Below, piece by piece: positions 1 through 13,126 of a DNA stretch of 64,000 nucleotides; position 1 is the stretch's first letter; each line of letters begins with the position of its first letter. Position numbers and translations under genes: made by a program. A model generated the notes under the pieces. The model did no database searches. It was given only the letters and a program-made list of their open reading frames with translations, and had not been told where the DNA came from. This stretch comes from Lunularia cruciata (lineage: Eukaryota > Streptophyta > Marchantiopsida > Lunulariales > Lunulariaceae): assembly GCA_948567375.1 (NCBI GenBank), contig OX419760.1:3348001-3412000 (forward strand), read 5' to 3'.

Positions 1-1476
1 AGACGATCGGTTGCGAAGATTGGTGAGAGTAGTAGAGGAGAAAATCTTTGTGAATTGCAGGGAGAAGGAGGCATTGAAGGCCAAATTTGAAGACGAGCTC
101 CATATGTATCACAGTGAATTGGAGGAAGAAAGGAAGAAGGAGAAGCTTACGGTCGTAGAAGAAGCTGATGAGGTAGTCAGAGTCATCAAATGAAATCAAG
201 GGAATGCTGACCATGGAAGTTGAAGGTAAACTCAAGGAGGCAAGATTGCATGAGTTGAGGTTATTAGTACAAGAGACGTGCAAGAGGAAGGCAAAGGACA
301 CGGAATTGAATAATCTATTAATTTGTTTGCAAGATTGTGTAGATAGGAAGATGTTAGAGGTAGGAGACAATGTGTGTCTCAGACTAGATCTTGTTAGAAC
401 GGAGTTAGCTAAAATTTGTAGTGAAGTACAAGAAGTACGAAGACCCAAAGTAAGAGAAGTAGGAGTACAGGTGTCTTTGGAGTGGTTATCTTAAACTTTA
501 GAGAGGAGAAGGTCAGGAGATAAAGAGTTGGAATGATTTTATGAGACCTCAATTGTAGTTGGTAGAGAAGAACTTATAGAAATAGAAGAGTTAAGGGTAG
601 AATTAGATAGATCCGAGGATGGTGAAATTATCAAGGGATCATCGGGGTTGAAAGCCGATGATGAAATTGACATCAGATAGGAGTAGTAATAGTTTTGAGA
701 TTTGAAGAGGCAGATATGAAGAGTTGCATTGTCATTTTAGATCTATAGGTTATAAAAGTTGCTGTAGAACAGTATAGTTGTTAGAACTGTTGTTTGCTTC
801 ACTATTTAAGAGTGGCATTCGCAGTCATATGTTGTTCAGTGCTCATAATTTCTAAGAATAGATAAAGCAAAGTGTTGTGAAGCAGTGCTCGTTGTTTGAG
901 CGTTATTCCAAGTATCAATTTTGTCCATGTGATTGTGAGTGTTGGGAGAATTTTGAAGTACAAGTCAATGTGCTTGTTGGATATTGGATTCTGCAACCTT
1001 GATCTTCATTCTGTGTGTTTGATCTTGAGTGAACTGCAATTGGAGCAATGCCTTGATAGATCTGAGAGGAATTGTAGTGTTGGTAGTATTCTGCATTTGT
1101 AAGTGCAGCGCAAAGTTGATGTGAAGCAATTTCAATCAAGGAATTTGTGCCTTCAGTGGAGGGGTAGAACAAAATTTTGAAGCAAAGTTGTTTTGCAATG
1201 AAGTGTCATTTTTGGGAGAGCCTGAATAATCACAATCAAGATTTTTTGGAAAGGTTTGATGGAGTTGTGATTAAGAAGTGTAAATTTGTGACAAGATTAC
1301 GAATCAATGCTTGTTACTCTCTTCTGGGTATGGTTTCTACCTGAGAGGTTAAAGATGCAACCAAGAAGAACTAAATTGTTACTTTGCTTTGTATTTGACC
1401 AGTTCTGAATTGTATCTCTATGAGAACAAACTTTACTTACCCGATTACCAAAAAAGTGATATTTGCCGGGTTGTCA
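1..1476 (+). repeat. 5' LTR of element A (3' part only)
   Basis: This stretch matches about 9880-11355 almost colinearly and ends in GGGTTGTCA just before the primer site. The first ~500 bases carry the same coiled-coil coding stretch (Glu/Lys-rich, e.g. MYHSELEEERKKEKLTVVEE) as the 3' LTR. The left part of the LTR lies outside the window. Confidence 0.85.
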
Positions 1477-1484
1477 CATGATTT

Positions 1485-1502
1485 TTGTGCCACTACCGGG
1501 GA
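1485..1502 (+). other. Primer binding site of element A, tRNA-Asp-like
   Basis: The bases TTGTGCCACTACCGGGGA lie eight bases after the LTR end. They match the plant Athila/Tat primer site TGGCGCCGTTGCCGGGGA at 12-13 of 18 positions, including the CCGGGGA end. In this family minus-strand synthesis is primed by tRNA-Asp. The match is partial, consistent with age. Confidence 0.6.
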
Positions 1503-1566
1503 TACAAAACTTGGAAGTAGAAGAATACAAAGCAAATCTCAAAAATTGGGTATTAAAGCAATATGA

Positions 1567-3450
1567 ATGTCTGCATCAAGAGAAGAACGGGAAGAGAGAG
1601 TTCAAAGACAAACGTTGCATCGTGAAGAAGAAGACCACTTGAAGATCCAATCCACTTTTGACAAAGCCAAACGGGAGGCATTGGACTTCCAACTTCTTCA
1701 TGAAGTTCAAGAAGCTTTGCAAGAACTTGAACAAAAGAATCACAAAGGCAATTGGCAAGGCTACTTCTCGTCTCCCTCTTCCAAGAAGAAGAAAGATTCA
1801 AGCGGGCAGACATATTCATTACGACCCAGTACATTGACTTCCCCTAAAGCTATAAAGGAAGTTGAATTTATTAAGAAGTTTGTTCACAAAAAGATAGCAC
1901 AAACACTTATGGAAGAAGAGTGTCAACATCTTTTACGCACAATTCCTCAATTGTCTTAAAGGAATTTTGAAGAACACTTGGAAGGTGTTGAACCTCTTAC
2001 TTCTATTCGGATCAAAGTCAACACCCTCAGAGGAGAAATTGTCGAAGAAGACCCTACTTTGAACTTGATGAATTAGAACCCCAAGGCTGTCAACACGGCA
2101 TCGATACCAACCAGCTCCTTGGTCCCATCAAGTTCAAACTTACCCTTGCCAATCCCACCAAGTTGAACGATGACTTTGTTACTTGTCACCCGACACGCCT
2201 ATCAAAAATACAAGGGGACAGAACAAGATGAAGACTCCAATGAATTCATCAAAGAATTCAAGGTCATCTCCTTTGCCAACAAGGATCGACTGTGCATTTT
2301 CCCAAGTCTGCTCCAAAAGAAAGCTCAGAGTTGGTACACCCATGTAACCCAGAAGGGGTTTGTACCGGCGGACTGGGCAGACTTGAGAAACAATTTCTAG
2401 GAACACTTTCGGGAAGTTGATTACGACACAAGTGTCTTCGCGGCACTCAACGATTTGGACCAAGGTAAGAAGGAGAAGTTGAGAGACTACTCTGAGCGGT
2501 TCATGGCGCTTTTGAACTGAGTCCCAAAGCAATTGGGTGTGGTGGGTTACTCCGATGCCCAAGACATCACCTAGTTCCTAGGAGGACTTTCACTAGAAAT
2601 TTGGATCTTTGCAAGGGAGAGGAATGTAACTTCCCTCAACAAGGTACTCAAACATGTCACCCGCTATGAGACGGCTCACTCTCACTCTACCGGTAATCAA
2701 AGAAACCGAGAGAAGAAAGGCAAGAAGCCAAGAAGGAGAGCTTCTCGCAGTTCATCCCCTTCTTTGGAGGAATCCTCCACGTCTTCAAGCTCTTCTTTGG
2801 AATCCAAAGAAGAATCAAAGCCAAGGCAAGTACAAAGACGTGGGGGTAAAAAACTAGTGACTCCCCCAGCAAAGAGTGTACATAAAGCTAATACCAAGCT
2901 GGATGCCCTCATCAAGGAGTTTTTGGATTTTAAGATCCAGATGATTGGGGCAAAGGACCGAAGGAAACCCCCCATCATTTGGCAGATCTAATGTATGGTG
3001 CACCGCGTGTGGCAAGTCAGGCCATGCAAACACGGAATGCAATCTCGCAATGCATTCTCGGTGCAGCAAATTGATTGGGTTCCGAGATGGAACTAGGAAG
3101 AGGAAGAGGAGGCGGTGTACCAAACTCAAGAGGTACATCTTCAGGCAAGCACATCGTATCAAGGTCTGAGGTACGGACCAAGGGAGTATAACCCCAATGC
3201 TCCTCCACAAAGACCCTGATGAGCAACCAAGACCGACCCCAAAATGTTGCACCGGAAGCATGTTACAATTGTGGCTTGATGGGACATTGGTCACCCAACT
3301 GTCCGGAGCCAAGAAGGCAAATTAGGTAAGTTCTCCTGTGCGGAAATTGCAAAGGATCAGGTCATACGGGCAACCAATGCCCTCATCCACCAAAACCGAA
3401 GCCACCTATAAAGTATGTACAGACCTTGGCTGAGCATGCTACGCTTTAGG
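1567..3450 (+). pseudogene. Relic gag of element A with three zinc knuckles
   Basis: Gag would form the virus-like particle and bind the RNA. The N-terminal part is charged and helical (EEREERVQRQTLHREEEDHL). A capsid-like stretch follows near 2170-2500 (IKEFKVISFANKDRLCIFPS). Three CCHC knuckles are readable: CTACGKSGHANTEC (about 2999-3044), CYNCGLMGHWSPNC (3261-3302) and CGNCKGSGHTGNQC (about 3339-3380). Three knuckles is more than the usual one or two in plant Ty3 gag. Fossil, several breaks. Confidence 0.75.
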
Positions 3451-3899
3451 TGAAAGGTGATACAATTGTAAATTGTATAACACTTGAGGAGGAGAGACCT
3501 CAAGAAGGGAGTCCGGCCTCTAAAGGAGAATGGCCGGACCTTGAAATTTTGAAGGTTAAGACGCGCACAAGTAAGAAGAAGCATGATCCCGAAGAGCTGA
3601 GTACGACCTCATCGTCTTCAAGAAAGGTGAAGAGGTTGTGCCCAAAGGCCATCCTTTCTGCCAAGGAGGAAAAGATCCTTGCTAAAGCCAAAGCTAAATC
3701 CTTGCAGAAAGAACTCAAGGAAGTGATACTCAGAACCCAAGTACTGAGTTTGAAGGAGGAGATGAAGACGAAGCCTCCAGTTTTTTGGGCGGATATCCAA
3801 TCCAAAGTGAAGGGTCTAATCCAAGCCAAGGTGGGCCAACCCAAGGAACCTTGGGCTGAGACCATTAGTTACCCTATCACCATCATGAAACGTCCCAAA

Positions 3900-6800
3900 G
3901 TCAAATTTGAACATGGAGAGACTTTGAACCCGAAGCCGAAGGCAAAGACGGTGAAATTGGGAAAGGTTCCCCAATACTATATTGTAGCGGACTTGGCAGC
4001 CACAAATGCAAATGTCACATTTAAGCAATTGTGGGAAGACAATAAGTTGTACAAAAGACAGCTGAACTCGGCCCTCAAGGAAGTCAGGGTGATGTCAAAG
4101 AAAGACCTGCCCGCTATATATCGGATTGAACAAGAAGATCTGGGATCTCTTGAGGTTCATGCGGAGATTGCAGGGTGCATGATCATATTGATACCCATTG
4201 ATTTGGGTTTTGGTGTGAATGTCATGACCGAGGATACTGCAAATTGACTGGGGTATCATACATTTGAGCCAACACCCCGGGTCTTGAAATTTGCAGACCA
4301 AACCAAGAGATGGCCATTGGGCATGCTATCAAACATTACCATGATCATTGGAGGGGTGCCCTTCAAGTTGAATTACATTGTGTTGCAACCAGTGACCAAC
4401 AGCAACCAGTGACCCACTATTGATCGGAAGACCCTGGTTGTATAGTGCCCAAGTTGTGGTGGATTTCGCACCAGCAAAAGCTATGGTTCAAGGACATTTC
4501 CTCTCAAGACCAGAAGCTGGTGACTGTGAGTTGGACAAAGGTTCCCCATCTCGGGGAAACAAGTTCATCAGAAGACGGGGACGAATCCAAAGACTCATTG
4601 TCTTTGTCCTCAGACAAATCCAAAGACGATGTCCAAGTCAATTACTTGGAATGCTACGAGGTGGATGTCAAAGACGAAGACCCATATGATCTTGCCTTGG
4701 GTGAACCTGACTTGGAGGAAGAAGGTTTGATGGCAGCTCGACTCAGATTAAGCCAAGTAAGCCACGTTGAAGGAGTCATCAACCCCGATGACTGTCAAGA
4801 TGTTGTCTTGACTGAAAGGAAAATTTTGAAAATCTTGAAGACAGTCACTTTGGAGGAGTTGGCAGGATACACTGCCTTGTTTATAGAATTCCATGATGTA
4901 TTCACCTGGTCTATCAATCAAGAGCCAAGTATTCCACAAGAATTTGGAGAACACCGGATTGATCTAGTTGAAGGTGCAGTTCCAGTTTGGCAAAGACAAT
5001 ACCGCCTGAACCTAAAGTACTCCCTCTTGGTGACAAAATTGACAAGTACTTAGGGGCCTGAATAATCTTTCCTGTCTTAAGCAATGAATGGGTCTCACCC
5101 ATTGTCATTGTCACGAAGAGGAAAACAAGAAAGATTCAAGTGTGCCAAGATTTCCGCAAGTTAAATGTAGTCGCGAGGAAGGATCATCATCCTTTGCCTT
5201 TTACTGGTACAATTTTGGACCAAGTAGTTGGTCATCCTTGTAATAGTTTTCTCGATGGATTTTCAAGATACAATCAAGTGTCCATCCGAGAAGAGGACAA
5301 GGATAAGACCACATTCATGACCAATTAGGGCACTTTCACTTACAATCAAATTCCCTTTGAGTTGTGTAATGCTCCCGCTACTTTCCAATGGATGATGAAT
5401 TCAATCTTCAAGGATTTCTTGCGCAAATTTGTGGAAGTTTTCATTGATGATTATTGTGTGTTTGGGCAAAGAGATGTACATTTGGATTACCTTTGCCAAA
5501 CTTTTGAAAGGTGTCATTTTGTTGGTTTGTCATTACACCCAGAGAAATGATTCTTCGCAATGAAGGAGGGAATTCTTTTGGGGCATCGGATGTCAAGCCA
5601 AGGTATTGAATTCAATGTCGAGAAGGTCAAAGTAATCTTAGCTTTGGAATCCCCAAAGAACATCCAGGAGCTGAGAGCCTTCCTGGGACATGTTGGATAC
5701 TACAGACACTTTGCTTCAAACTATGTGGTGCTTGCTGCACCCCTTACAAAGCTTCTGAAGAAATGCAAAGTCTACCTATAGAAAGCAAAGCAAGAAGAAG
5801 CTTTCCAAGTATTGAAGAAGAAACTGGTTGAAGCACTAGTCATGAGGGCCCCAAATTGGGATGTCCCTTTTCATGTATATGTGTATATTTTTCCATGACA
5901 ATCGGAGTTGTATTAAGTCAGAAGGACAAGAAGAAGAAGGACTACCCGGTTTATTATGCCAGCCGACAACTTTCAGTTTCAGAAAAGAACTATTTGATGA
6001 CTGAAAGAGAAGCACTTGGAATGGTGTATGCCTACAAGAAATTTCACCACTACTTGCTAGGATACGAGTTTGTCTTCTATGTTGACCATTACGCATTGCA
6101 ACATTTGGTCAAGAAGGCAGATTTGTTCGGGCAAATTGCAAGATGGATCTTGTTGTTACAAGAATTCACATATACTATACAAGTGAGGAAGGGAGCTTTG
6201 CATTTGAATGTGGACTTCCTGTCTAGGTTAAAAACTCAAGACCATGAATGTGAAATTGATGATTGGTTCCTTGATGAAGAGTTATATCAATTAACAACAA
6301 TGCAAAGTACAAGGTATGCAGACAAATATCATTATCTGCATACTCTCCATTGTCCTGAAGGGTTGACCCGGAGCAAAGGGCAGTCTTTCTCATGAAAATG
6401 GGGCCATATTAGCTAAAACATAGCAATTTATTCAAGATAGGCAAAGACGAAGTACTTTGGCGATGCTTGGAGTCATATAAAGTTGGAGGCATAATCAAGT
6501 CTTTACACTCCAAAGCATTGGGGGGACACTATGCTCTGAAGAATACTAAAAAGAAGGAGTATTGATGGCCTATGATGTACAAAGACATGCATGCCCATAT
6601 TTGAAGTTGTGACGCTTGTTAGAGAATGGAGAAGCAAACGGCTACTTCCCATTGGCCTTTGAGACCAATTTTGCCCTTGGCCCCATTTGAGAAATGGGGA
6701 ATTGTTTTGTGAGACCAATACAACTAGTAACCCGAGTCACAAGGAAACACTACATTTTGGTTTGCACTGACTATGCTACCAAGATGGTTGAAGCTGAAGC

Positions 6801-7560
6801 AACTCGCAGAGATGATGCAAAACCATTGCAGACTTTTTCTTTCAAAACATCATCTCCCAATATGGATGTCCTTTGGAATTGGTTAGTGACAGAGAGACAC
6901 ATTTTTTGAACTATGTGATGGAGGCATTAACAAAATACTTTCAGATTAAACATCGGAAGATGACTCCTTATAATCCAAAAGCAAATGGCTTAACGGAAAA
7001 GGCAAATGGGTTACTTTCTAAAATTCTGAATAAGATGACTGTCAATTATGCCTAGGATTGGGATACAAAGTTACCGGCCGTGTTGAGAGCATATCAAATG
7101 ACCAAAAAGATCACAAACAAACAAACTCCATACTCCTTGACATACGGCCTGCATCCCATACTACCAGTTGAATTTGAAGTACCAACATATCGGATTCTTT
7201 GCGAAGATCAATTGTCAGAGGGAGAACGTCAGGAGCTTCAAATCCATCAACTAATGTGGTTAGAAGAGTAAAGAGACAATGCAATGCAAAGCACAAAAGA
7301 AGTACAAGAACAGAGGAAGGTCAGGCACGATAAGCATATCAAGCCTGTGACTATTAGTGAAGGAGACTTAGTTTTGTTATATGACAATTGCCGAATATTT
7401 TTTCCAGGCAAACTGCATTTGAGATGGATGGGACCTTATTGAGTTCTTCATGTTTATGACAAGGGTTCCATTCAACTTGCAGACTTGGAAGGCAATCCTT
7501 TTGCCACTCAAGTAAATAGGTGGAGAGTTTGGAGATATTGGACCATAGACTCAGACTAAG
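3900..7560 (+). pseudogene. Relic pol of element A (protease, RT, RNase H, integrase)
   Basis: Reverse transcriptase spans about 4880-5780, with VCQDFRKLNVV, ELCNAPATFQ and the catalytic box FIDDYCVFG near 5439-5465. RNase H follows at about 5830-6230 (YPVYYASRQLSVSEKNY, then FVFYVDHYALQHL). Integrase spans about 6480-7270, with YILVCTDYATKMVEAEATR, VTERHIF and MTPYNPKANGLTEKANG from the D-D-E core. A C-terminal tail ends near 7560, just ahead of the polypurine tract. The protease is poorly preserved (about 4100-4440). No chromodomain was seen after the integrase. Fossil with many breaks, no longer able to encode a complete product. Confidence 0.85.
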
Positions 7561-7600
7561 TTTGGAGATACACCAGAAGTCGGTGTTAGCAGCGACCCTC

Positions 7601-7619
7601 ACATTTGAGGGAGGGGGTA
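7601..7619 (+). other. Polypurine tract of element A
   Basis: A purine-rich tract (TTTGAGGGAGGGGGTA) lies directly before TGTGGTACCC, the first bases of the 3' LTR. In this family it primes plus-strand synthesis and it fixes the left end of the LTR. Confidence 0.75.
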
Positions 7620-10600
7620 TGTGGTACCCACATTTTTTTTTGGATAGTTTTTAGGAAAATTTGAAGAAGAAGTATGTGGATAGAGCCTAAAGAGTGCTAA
7701 CATGGGAAGAAATAAGAAGAAGCATGGATTTGAAGTAAAATCCGAAGTCAACCTCGGGTCAAGACATGAAGTAGAACCCAAAGACACAAAGACAAAGAAG
7801 AATAAGAAGAGACTTTGTATCAAGCGGCGTGATTGGATCCAAAGAACTTGTAACAAACTTCTTCGAAGTCGGCGCAATCAAGAAAGTATGCGGGAAGAAA
7901 GTAATCATCTCATGATCAAGAAGTCCTTGATAGTGACAGGAAACAACTTCACCAAATCAGAGACTGGAGAGGAGGAGCAACTGAAGAACAACCAATCAAT
8001 GCAGGAGTATAAAATTACAAGTTGTACGAGGAAGTGGAGCAATGTCCAATTGCTACCCTGTTCCTATTCAAAGTCAACCCGAAGTAATGCAAATTACAAA
8101 TCTGCAGGAAGAGGAGTGGGTTAGGATCTCAAGAACAATCTTCCACAGGAAGAAGGTGAGGAAGCACACGATGGCCCCAAAAATGAGTAAGCAGAGTGTG
8201 GTGAGGGAGCTTGCAATTCATAGATTAGAAGTAATAGCGCAGATCAAAGTCTTGAGGAGACTTTGTATCACGTTCTTGGCCTGGAATTGGAACTTCAGTT
8301 TTCCAGGTTTCATGGTAGAAATCACAACAAAAAATTTCAAGGATGGACCAAAGCATGAGGGAAAGAGAGGGAATCCCCGAGGCGGATTGGAGGGTAGTTT
8401 TGGGAAGAGAAGCAAGAGTGGTAGGAGGTACCACCTTCTATCAAAAGTCTGATGCTTCAGAAGAGACTACCACAATGAGGAATTTGTTTAATCAACCTTG
8501 CACCAAGAATAGGTATAAGGTGGATAGTTATAGGGATCCCAAGCAGAGAGAATAGTAAGCACGATGATTGCAATGTTCAAGCCAGAGCAAACCACCTATG
8601 TTACTATGCAGCAGGCTGTGTTCTTACACCAAATGTTTGCAGGAGAGGCAGTAGATTAGGCAAAATGTCTGCATCAGAGTGGGGCAGATGATTTTGGGAT
8701 GGAGAATGGATATGCTCCCACATTATTTTGTGCCTTTTGCAGCACACTTTTATTTTGGGTTGAACTTGCTTACCTCAGAAGAATGAAATCAAATGCATTT
8801 GCACTTTCATCCAGATTTACGAAAGGAAGTAGATGTAGATGAGCAATATTATATGGAGAGAGTGTGCAATAGAGATGAGTACTACAAAAAGATTGGGAAG
8901 GAGAAAATTGTAGCAATTGACCTTCCAAGGGCAAGAAGGAGAGCCAAGCCTAAGAGTCATGCAACAGTCCAGCCCCGAAAGGTTCCAAAGCTTAACCCAA
9001 CGGCAGTGGTAGTAAAGACAAAGGGAGCCATGCCGGAAGTAAAAGAAGAGTTGGAAGGAGAAATTGGATCAAAGGGAGAAATGTTGAGAGAGGAAGAGGA
9101 TTTCACATTACAAAGTGAGGAATTGAGTAGTGATAATGAAGGTGAACCGTAGTTTCAACGAACACGACAGCCAATGATAAAGGCAGGAAAGTTGTGTCCC
9201 AAAGTTTCCATGCTTGAAAGAGGAAGTGAGAAGAAGTAGGGAGACAAAGTCGTGGTATAACCCCGGACTGCCAAGGGGAAGAATGTTACAACAACATCTG
9301 AAGTGGGGCCTAGTAAAGTTACTCTGGACGGAGGAGAAAGTTCAGAAGAAGAAACTTTGAAGGTGCAAAGATCACAACTTTGGAACAAGGTGCAAGAAGT
9401 GGAGTGGTCGGAACCCAAAGGCCGAGCCAATGAAGCAAAGTGCAAAGGAGTGGACTATTTGTCTAATGTACTATGTTTTCTATTGATGATGTTACAGCAA
9501 AAGAACCAAGAGATGGTAAGTGCTAATCTTGAGGTGCCGGATGAGTTGGCAGTAGTAAAGACCTGGAGTGCAGAAACCTCGTTGTTGCAAAGAAAGTTGA
9601 CGAGGGTGGAGATGGAAGTCAAAGAACTTTGGGTTGAAAAGTTTCTTTGCAGTAAGCACTTTGAAGTGACAACGGAGGAATTAGTGAAGAGTCACGAGGA
9701 GGCAAAAGAGATGACCGCATTGGTTGCAGTGTTGAAAGAAGAAATTGCAGATGCGCGTGTAGAGTTAATTCACTCGAAAGCAATTGCAGCAATGATGGAG
9801 CAGGAGTTGGAAAGTCTCAAGAAGAAGGCAACAGAGAAAGATCAAGCCTAGCAACAAGAGTTAGCATAGCGTAGTAGAGAAGAAGATTGGTTGCAAAGAT
9901 TGGTGAGAGTAGCAAAGGAGCAAATCTCTGTGGATTGCAAGGAGAAGGAGGCATTGAAGGCCAAATTTCAAGATGAGCTCCAGATATATTGTAGTGAATT
10001 GGAGGAAGAAAGGAAGAAGGAGAAGCTTACGGTCATAGAAGAAGTTGATGAGGTAGTTGGAGTTGTCAATGAAATCAAAGCAATGCTAAGCACGGAAGTT
10101 GAAGGTAAACTCAAGGAGGCGAGATTGCATGAGTTGAGGTTATTAGTGCAAGAGACGCGCTAGAGGAAGGCAAAGGACATGGAATTGAATAATCTATTAA
10201 TTCATCTACAAGATTGTGTAGATAGGAAGATGTTAGAGGTAGGAGACAATGTGTGTCTCAGACTAGATCTTGTTAGAATAGAGTTAGCTAAAATTTGTAG
10301 TGAAGTACAAGAAGTACGAAGACCCAAAGTAAGAGAAGTAGGAGTACAAGTGTCTTCAGAGTTGTTATTTGAAACTTTAGAGAGGAGTGGGTCAAGAGAT
10401 AAAGAGTTGGAACAATTATATGAGACCTCAATTGTAGTTGGTAGTGAAGAACTTATAGAAATAGAAGAGTTAAGGGTAGAATTAGATAGACCCAAGGATG
10501 GTGAAATTATCAAGGGATCATCGGGGTTGAAAGCTGATGATGAGGTTGACATCGGATCAGAGTAGTAACAGTTTTGAGATTTCAAGAGGTAGATATGAAG

Positions 10601-11355
10601 AGTTTCATTTTCATTTTGGATCTACAGGTTAGAAAAGTTGTTGTAGAATGGTTAAGTTGTTAGAACTGTTGTTTGCTTCACTATTTAAGAGTGGCATTCA
10701 TAGTCATATGTTGTTTAGTCCTCATAATTTTTGAGAATAGATAAAGCAAAGTGTTGTGAAGCAATGCTCGTTGTTTGAGCTTAATTTTGAGTATCAATTG
10801 TGTGCTTGTGATTGTGAGTGTTGGGAGAATTTCAAAGTGCAAGTCAATGTGCTTGTTGGATGTTGGATTCCGTAGCCTTGATCTTCATTTTTTGTGTTTG
10901 ATCTTGAGTGAACTACAATTGGAGCAATGCCTTGATAGATCTGAGAGGAATTGTAGTGTTGGTAGTATTCTGTATTTGTAAGTGTTGCGCAAAGTTGATG
11001 TGAAGCAATTTCAATCGAGGAAGTTGTGCCTTCAATGGAGGGGTAGAACACAATTTTGAGGCGAAGTCATTTTGCAGTGAAGTGCCATTTTTGGGAGAGC
11101 CTGAATCATCAAAATCAAGAGTGTTTGGAAAGATTTGATTGCATTGTGATTAAGAAGTGTAAATTTGTGACAAGACTGAAAATCAGTGCTTGTTACTCTC
11201 TTCTGGGTGTGGTTTCTACCTGAGAGGTTAATGATGCAACCAAGAAGAACTAAGTTGTTACTTTGCTTTGTATTTGACCAATTTTGAATCGTATCTTTGT
11301 GGGAACAAACTTTACTTACCCAATTACCGCAAAAGTGATATTTGTCGGGTTGTCA
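7620..11355 (+). repeat. 3' LTR of element A, 3.7 kb
   Basis: The LTR runs from TGTGGTACCC to GGGTTGTCA, 3736 bp, with the TG...CA ends of the family. That is long for Ty3/gypsy, where a few hundred bases to 2 kb is usual, although Tat/Ogre members can be this long. It holds a plus-strand coding region (about 7700-10565). Promoter and polyadenylation signals would lie inside it, but none was assigned with confidence. Confidence 0.85.
9303..10565 (+). pseudogene. Coiled-coil coding region inside the LTR of element A
   Basis: Two long frames (9303-9851 and 9891-10565) encode Glu/Lys/Leu-rich, heptad-like protein, for example VEMEVKELWVEKFLCSKHF, VAVLKEEIADARVELIHSK and MLSTEVEGKLKEARLHELRL. 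A further charged stretch lies upstream at 8793-9152 (DLPRARRRAKPKSH, then an acidic tail). The same protein is readable in the 5' LTR copy (11-494), so the coding region belongs to the LTR and not to the unique DNA. I do not recognise the family and give it no function. It may be an accessory protein or a captured host coiled-coil segment. Fossil, with a few breaks. Confidence 0.6.
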
Positions 11356-11356
11356 C

Positions 11357-11527
11357 GGTCTCCCTACCAAACCTAGATGTCACTACCTTCTCCTCCACCA
11401 TGTTGAGCTCAATATGCTCAGCCAAACCAAAGACCACTGCCAAAGTGGGCAAAGTAGCCTATAACACCGTAGCATCACGAACTCTACGTCGTAACTCTTT
11501 GTCTAATATTCCATACCAAAATTGGTT
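11357..11527 (-). mobile_element. Relic of C-family gag (target of element A)
   Basis: These 171 bases match 47306-47470 closely (start GGTCTCCCTACCAAACCTAGAT, end CCATACCAAAATTGG). The latter lies in the gag of element C, read on the minus strand (protein like LAERIELNMVEE). The match stops sharply at 11527. Its left continuation is off the window, displaced by element A. It shows that the C family has at least two copies here. Confidence 0.75.
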
Positions 11528-13126
11528 AACAAGGGTTAATATACTTCACACAAAAAATATTTATTTTATCAAATTTTCTTGAAGTTTGAGCATTATATGA
11601 GAAGCTATCTTGAATTTTGTACACTACATCAAAGGGCAACATGTACAACATGAAGAGTCTCATGTAAATATAGCAGTGGTAAAATCAACCCCAACCTACC
11701 AAATTTTCCAAAATAGGCAATATGTAACATCTTGGCAATAGTGCATATAATGAATTTTTGCATAATTTAATCTACAACAAAGAAGGACACACTTATCATA
11801 GAGGAAATCCAAAAGAACTAAAGTATAACTAATCAAACTAACTAAACTAAACTAACTAAATAAAAGAACTAAAGAAAACTCAACAAATTGGATCATTTTC
11901 CATATCAATAGAATAGGGGTATCCGTTTAGACAATTCCTCATACTTAAGGAAAATGTCTAGCAAGGTGAGAAGAGATCATATAATAATTTGATGAAAATA
12001 TCTTTATAATTTATAGAATGATCAAAAGCACATTAAAGAGGTTGATAATCATTTTGTCTAGATCTTATCCACAACCTACGAAGAAGCTCCTTGTGATTTT
12101 TTAGACGTGCATGATGTGCTCAAGTGACTAAAATGCTCCAAGAGATTGCCACCTCTAATTTGACCACAACAACAAATAAGATGATGTAATGAAATTCATC
12201 AAGTGAAAATTTAGCAGGTTTTCTATAAACTAATGGTCCTAATAATACAACAAGTAGTGGAGTTATTCATACAATCCCAGTTCTCTATCATATGCAAATT
12301 CACCTCTAGAGAGGATAGTTGCTCCAATTTTGTATGCAATAAAAGATTGGCAACTGGATCCTTGATGATCTGATGTTGGTATTGGCATAATTTATCTCAA
12401 TTTCATTTTAGTGTCTAGAGTGTTAGGAGTTAATCTCTTATCTCAGCTTGCTATCTAATTGGGGCAATACCACCTAAAATTGGTACCTTTTTGATCAATA
12501 TGCTCAAGGAAATAATATCAAGTTTACAAGAATTTTGAGGAAGATATCCATGATGGTGGAGAATGTATGATTCCTTGTTAGCTTGATCTTACTAGCCATG
12601 AGTGTTAAGAATGAAACTCAAATCCTCATGAGTATTCCATGGATTTGGTTAGTAACAATAGTGCAATACTTGGAGAATGATGTTTTCATTCAAGAACCAA
12701 GTATATACTTAATTAACATAAACAAAGACATTGAACTTAAAGAACACTCGCACAAAATAATAAGGTGCTTATGAATTTCCTTATTACTCTAAGCACAAAG
12801 CTCAAGACATTCAACATTGGGACCAAAGCTTTTGATGGTATCTACACTAAAACCTTGGAATTATTACACTTAAGAATTGTTCAAATGACATATGCAAATC
12901 ACATATTTAACATGGGATGTTGAAAAAAAATCCAACGTAGTAAGTGTTTTACTAATGAATAGTATAATGGGGCATTTGGATTTTAAATCAAATTTGAATC
13001 CTTGAATATATACAATCTTGTAATCCAAGCTTGATATCAATGTAGTTGAGCACTGGCCACTACAAAAATCAACCAGAACTATACTAATTATAACACTCAA
13101 TATCTACAACCTTATCTAGACTTGTT

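Larger units (their letters stand above)
1..11355 (+). mobile_element. Ty3/gypsy LTR retrotransposon A (Athila/Tat-like, partial at window edge)
   Basis: The order is 5' LTR (only its last 1476 bp are inside the window), tRNA-Asp-like primer site, gag, pol (protease, reverse transcriptase, RNase H, integrase), polypurine tract and a full 3' LTR. The internal region is 1477-7619, about 6.1 kb. The direct repeat 1-1476 versus about 9880-11355 runs right up to the primer site, which fixes it as LTR. An eye count over roughly the first 240 aligned bases gives about 10 % difference, so the insertion is old. The element is heavily broken, with well over ten interruptions. Pol order and primer site suggest the Athila/Tat branch, and no chromodomain was seen. 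Its right flank is a relic of C-family gag, so it inserted into older repeat DNA. Confidence 0.9.
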
